DNA of 64,000 nucleotides from Siphonodentalium dalli (Eukaryota > Mollusca > Scaphopoda > Gadilida > Siphonodentaliidae): assembly GCA_032622095.1 (NCBI GenBank), contig CP136069.1, positions 202,600,690 through 202,664,689 of the forward strand, written 5' to 3'. Shown here piece after piece: positions 61,551 through 64,000 of this stretch. Every line of letters begins with the position of its first letter. The first letter of the stretch is position 1. A program made the position numbers and the translations under genes. The notes beneath the pieces were generated by a model. The model was not told where the DNA came from and searched no databases. It saw only the letters and a program-made list of their open reading frames with translations.

Positions 61551-64000
61551 CTCGATTATTTGTCAGCCTACCAAACATTCCACTGACTTCTAGAAATATG
61601 CAAATATACAAGATATTGAGAGGTCTCGCAATGTCATCGCAAATCAATTTCAGAAGATAACATGATGAAAAGTAATGTTGGATGACTATTGGCCTTTGGT
61701 GTAAATTTCCGTTGTTGTTCAAGTTGTAACTGGATGATCCAGGGACAATCAGATTGGATTGTGCATCTTTAACAAAAAGCCTCATGTTGTATGTTTGTTG
61801 AATTTATGTCTAAATTCCCTACCTATGGAATAGAGTCTAAACAAATAATATCTTGCAGATTGGGTGCTTCTAAGTGTCAAGGTATGGAATAAGACTAAAT
61901 AAAATAATGCCTGTGAAGGGTAACTGGAGATAAAAAAAACAGGGGCAATTGGGGGGGGGGGGGGTTGAATAATCACCGCATTTTGCACTTTAATTCACAG
62001 AATACTGATGACACTATATTAACCATAGCCAGGATGGCCTTACAAATGGCCTTATAAATATCCAATGACCTGATGTGCTTTTAAAGACAAATTAAAGTGA
62101 TGTGAAACAATCCAGTGAGGTGTTCCCAGACCTGCTGATGGAATAATAAATAAATTAAAATAATCATGCCAAAATAAGTTATACAAATAGTCAGAAAACT
62201 ACGTCATTGTTATAAACAAATTAAACTCAGTGACTAGTATTGGGACAATCATTTCAGTAATGTTTATACTCAATAAGGTGTCCTGAATAAAGTAGTAAAT
62301 GTTCACATTTGTGCATTGTGTTCTCTGAAATGCTACAGAGGATATGGTTGGAATTTTAGTTCTTAATCTCAGGTTTTTGTTACATAATTCCAGTGGGGAT
62401 AGTGTTTGGATACTAACTGATTGTTGATATGCACCATATATGCCTGTTTAAAAAAGGGGATGTATTATGCTGCATGTTTGTCTGTTAGTTCGCTTTTGGA
62501 TTCCAGATGTCAGATGATAACTTTGAAATTTGTGTGTTTTAATTGTACAAAATACAGGTAAAGTTTGAGTTTTTGGTTCAGCACGTCAATTTCACCAGAC
62601 TTAAAGGCCTTTTGTTGGAATTGCCATGGGGATATTTTGCCATGCCCTAACAATGCTTTTAATATTCAATGAAATATGTCTGCAATATATGTCTTTAAAT
62701 CTGACTTTTCCTAAACATAGTATTTTATGCATTTCTTTTCAGAGTATGTTTGTTCACTGGCATTGGAAACTTTAGTACCAGAATGTGCACAGCATACAGA
62801 GGAGGCATGTGTGTTATCTGTGCAGATATTTGTCAACTTTTCATACATAAATATTGTACCACAATATACATGTGTGGTGCAGCCTGTGGGAAGTTAGTAA
62901 CATGCTATGCTTTCAAGTGCTGCTATATTCATCAGATGCCAGTATATAGGAGTTTGCTGATCTTAAATTTCTACTGCATGACAGGTGTAAAACAGATGAG
63001 CTGTCATTCTTGGGAATGTTCAATATAAGAAGGGTGTGATGAACTATATATTAAGTGTTAATTCATTGCAATTGTTGCAATGGTGAGCTGTGCATAGACA
63101 TCAGGATTATACACTGCTGTGGAAGAATGGCTAGGTGACAATTATTCCTGTTGGATAAGTTTGAATTAAAGTTTAATTCCAAAATCTCACTGTCTTCATT
63201 GATGTTTATCTTAAAACTTCATTCAACATAGATGCAACCAATTATGTCACTTGGACAATTTACTTCATCTTCGACTCTTAATTTTGGTCGTTTCTGATAT
63301 GATTCATGAATGGGGTGGCCCTCACATGTGCAGGCAAATTACATGCCTCAATTTAAGCAATTAAATGGTAGAATAGTCCTCAGGAGTTTGTGATTTCAGG
63401 AAATTTTAAATGTAATTTGCCACATCTTGCAACATCTTGTGGAATTTAGTTCTATGCCAGCATGCGCTCTTGAAAAGTCAATATTTGACTGTTTGAGGAC
63501 CAACTGTTTCTATCATAATAATTTCAGGACTGTGTAAACAGTAAATAAGTGATAACCATAAAAAAAAAATTACATGGTTACCATTTATTTTCTGTTTACT
63601 TGGCAACCATAATTATTATGGTAGAAACCGTCACATATAATGGATTTTCGTATAATACAAGATTTGACCAATTGACAAAAAGAACCCATATACATGTACA
63701 TGTATGTTTGTGGGAGGGTATGAAAGCCATAATATAGAAATTTGATAGCTTGTAGTATGCAAGTGATCAGCTGAATTTTTGTTCTGGAAATGGAATCTGG
63801 TGGCATCTGTTTCAGACTGTATCGCATCCTGAGTCTAAAGCCTTTTATAATTAGCCCTTTAATATATAAAAGGATTGGTAATTATAATTAAAATCAATTT
63901 ATGACTCTAGTCATAATTTAATTTTCATTATAATTTTACATGTCGAACTTGGAAAACCAAATTAATTCATGCGTTGCATATATTTTGTTGAGAATGGATA
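61551..64000. other. Right-hand interval without recognised gene
   Basis: AT-rich, low-repeat sequence. A G-run is at ~61950-61964. A Cys-rich 92-codon frame at 62750-63028 follows an acceptor-like TTTCTTTTCAG (62732-62742) but shows no known Cys spacing. A ~57-bp inverted repeat lies at ~63879-63935 (ATGACT/AGTCAT centre). This end reads like intron or intergenic DNA. Confidence 0.4.

Noticed and set aside
62750-63028. Cys-rich 92-codon frame after an acceptor-like site
   Set aside because: Cys spacing matches no toxin or zinc family I know, and codon composition looks random; not enough for a gene call.

Overview
This window looks like AT-rich intergenic or intronic DNA from an animal, most likely a marine invertebrate. 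A bivalve or other mollusc is plausible, but this is a guess from repeat style only. There are no operons, no ribosome binding sites, no long ORFs, and no rRNA or tRNA genes that I can see. Almost everything recognisable is repetitive: tandem macrorepeats, giant foldback elements, several MITE families whose target-site duplications can be read directly, LINE fragments, satellites, and a very recent 12-kb segmental duplication. Only three stretches look protein-derived: a LINE reverse-transcriptase relic (present four times through duplication), a short Mutator-like transposase-type fragment near 49.7 kb, and an unrecognised 184-codon open frame at 23.1-23.7 kb.

Layout. (i) 1-20,380: about 3.5 copies of a ~5.2-kb tandem unit ('A repeat'). 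It is interrupted by a 4.85-kb foldback element (6069-10915) with kilobase-long arms and an inverted 44-bp minisatellite core. A hAT-like MITE with an 8-bp target duplication lies in the left arm only. A retroposon with an 8-bp target duplication (14542-14995), a 33-bp retroposon stub (13709-13741) and a poly-G/poly-C-bounded element W1 (18807-19378) also interrupt the array. (ii) 20,381-23,930: a TTAA-inserting Kolobok-like MITE, a retroposon tail, a GC-richer repeat-like stretch and the open frame at 23,106-23,660. (iii) 23,931-47,640: two near-identical direct copies (D1, D2) of a ~12.3-kb block. Each has internal inverted repeats (Q/Q', S/S'), duplicated T modules and a hairpin-bearing terminal module. 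D1 and D2 differ mainly by a 921-bp structural change. (iv) 47,640-57,650: a piggyBac-like MITE containing two mirror-image 67-bp palindromes, a transposase fragment, three foldback elements, and a 21-bp palindromic minisatellite whose CTTAAG core was itself the target of a second Kolobok-like MITE. (v) 57,650-60,540: a readable nest in which element W3 was hit by a TTAA-inserting element (K1), K1 was hit by W2, and W2 carries a ~168-bp G/C-hairpin satellite. (vi) 60,540-64,000: mostly featureless low-GC sequence.

There is no set of cooperating genes. What the window shows is a chronology of transposition, inversion and duplication that can be read from target-site duplications and interrupted repeats. 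The strongest candidates for something undescribed are the 21-bp palindrome array at two-helical-turn spacing, the inverted/duplicated D1/D2 architecture with its mirrored-mismatch hairpin, and the cross-shaped palindromes inside the piggyBac MITE. Repeat coordinates come from reading and are accurate to a few bases where target duplications are cited, and to tens of bases elsewhere.
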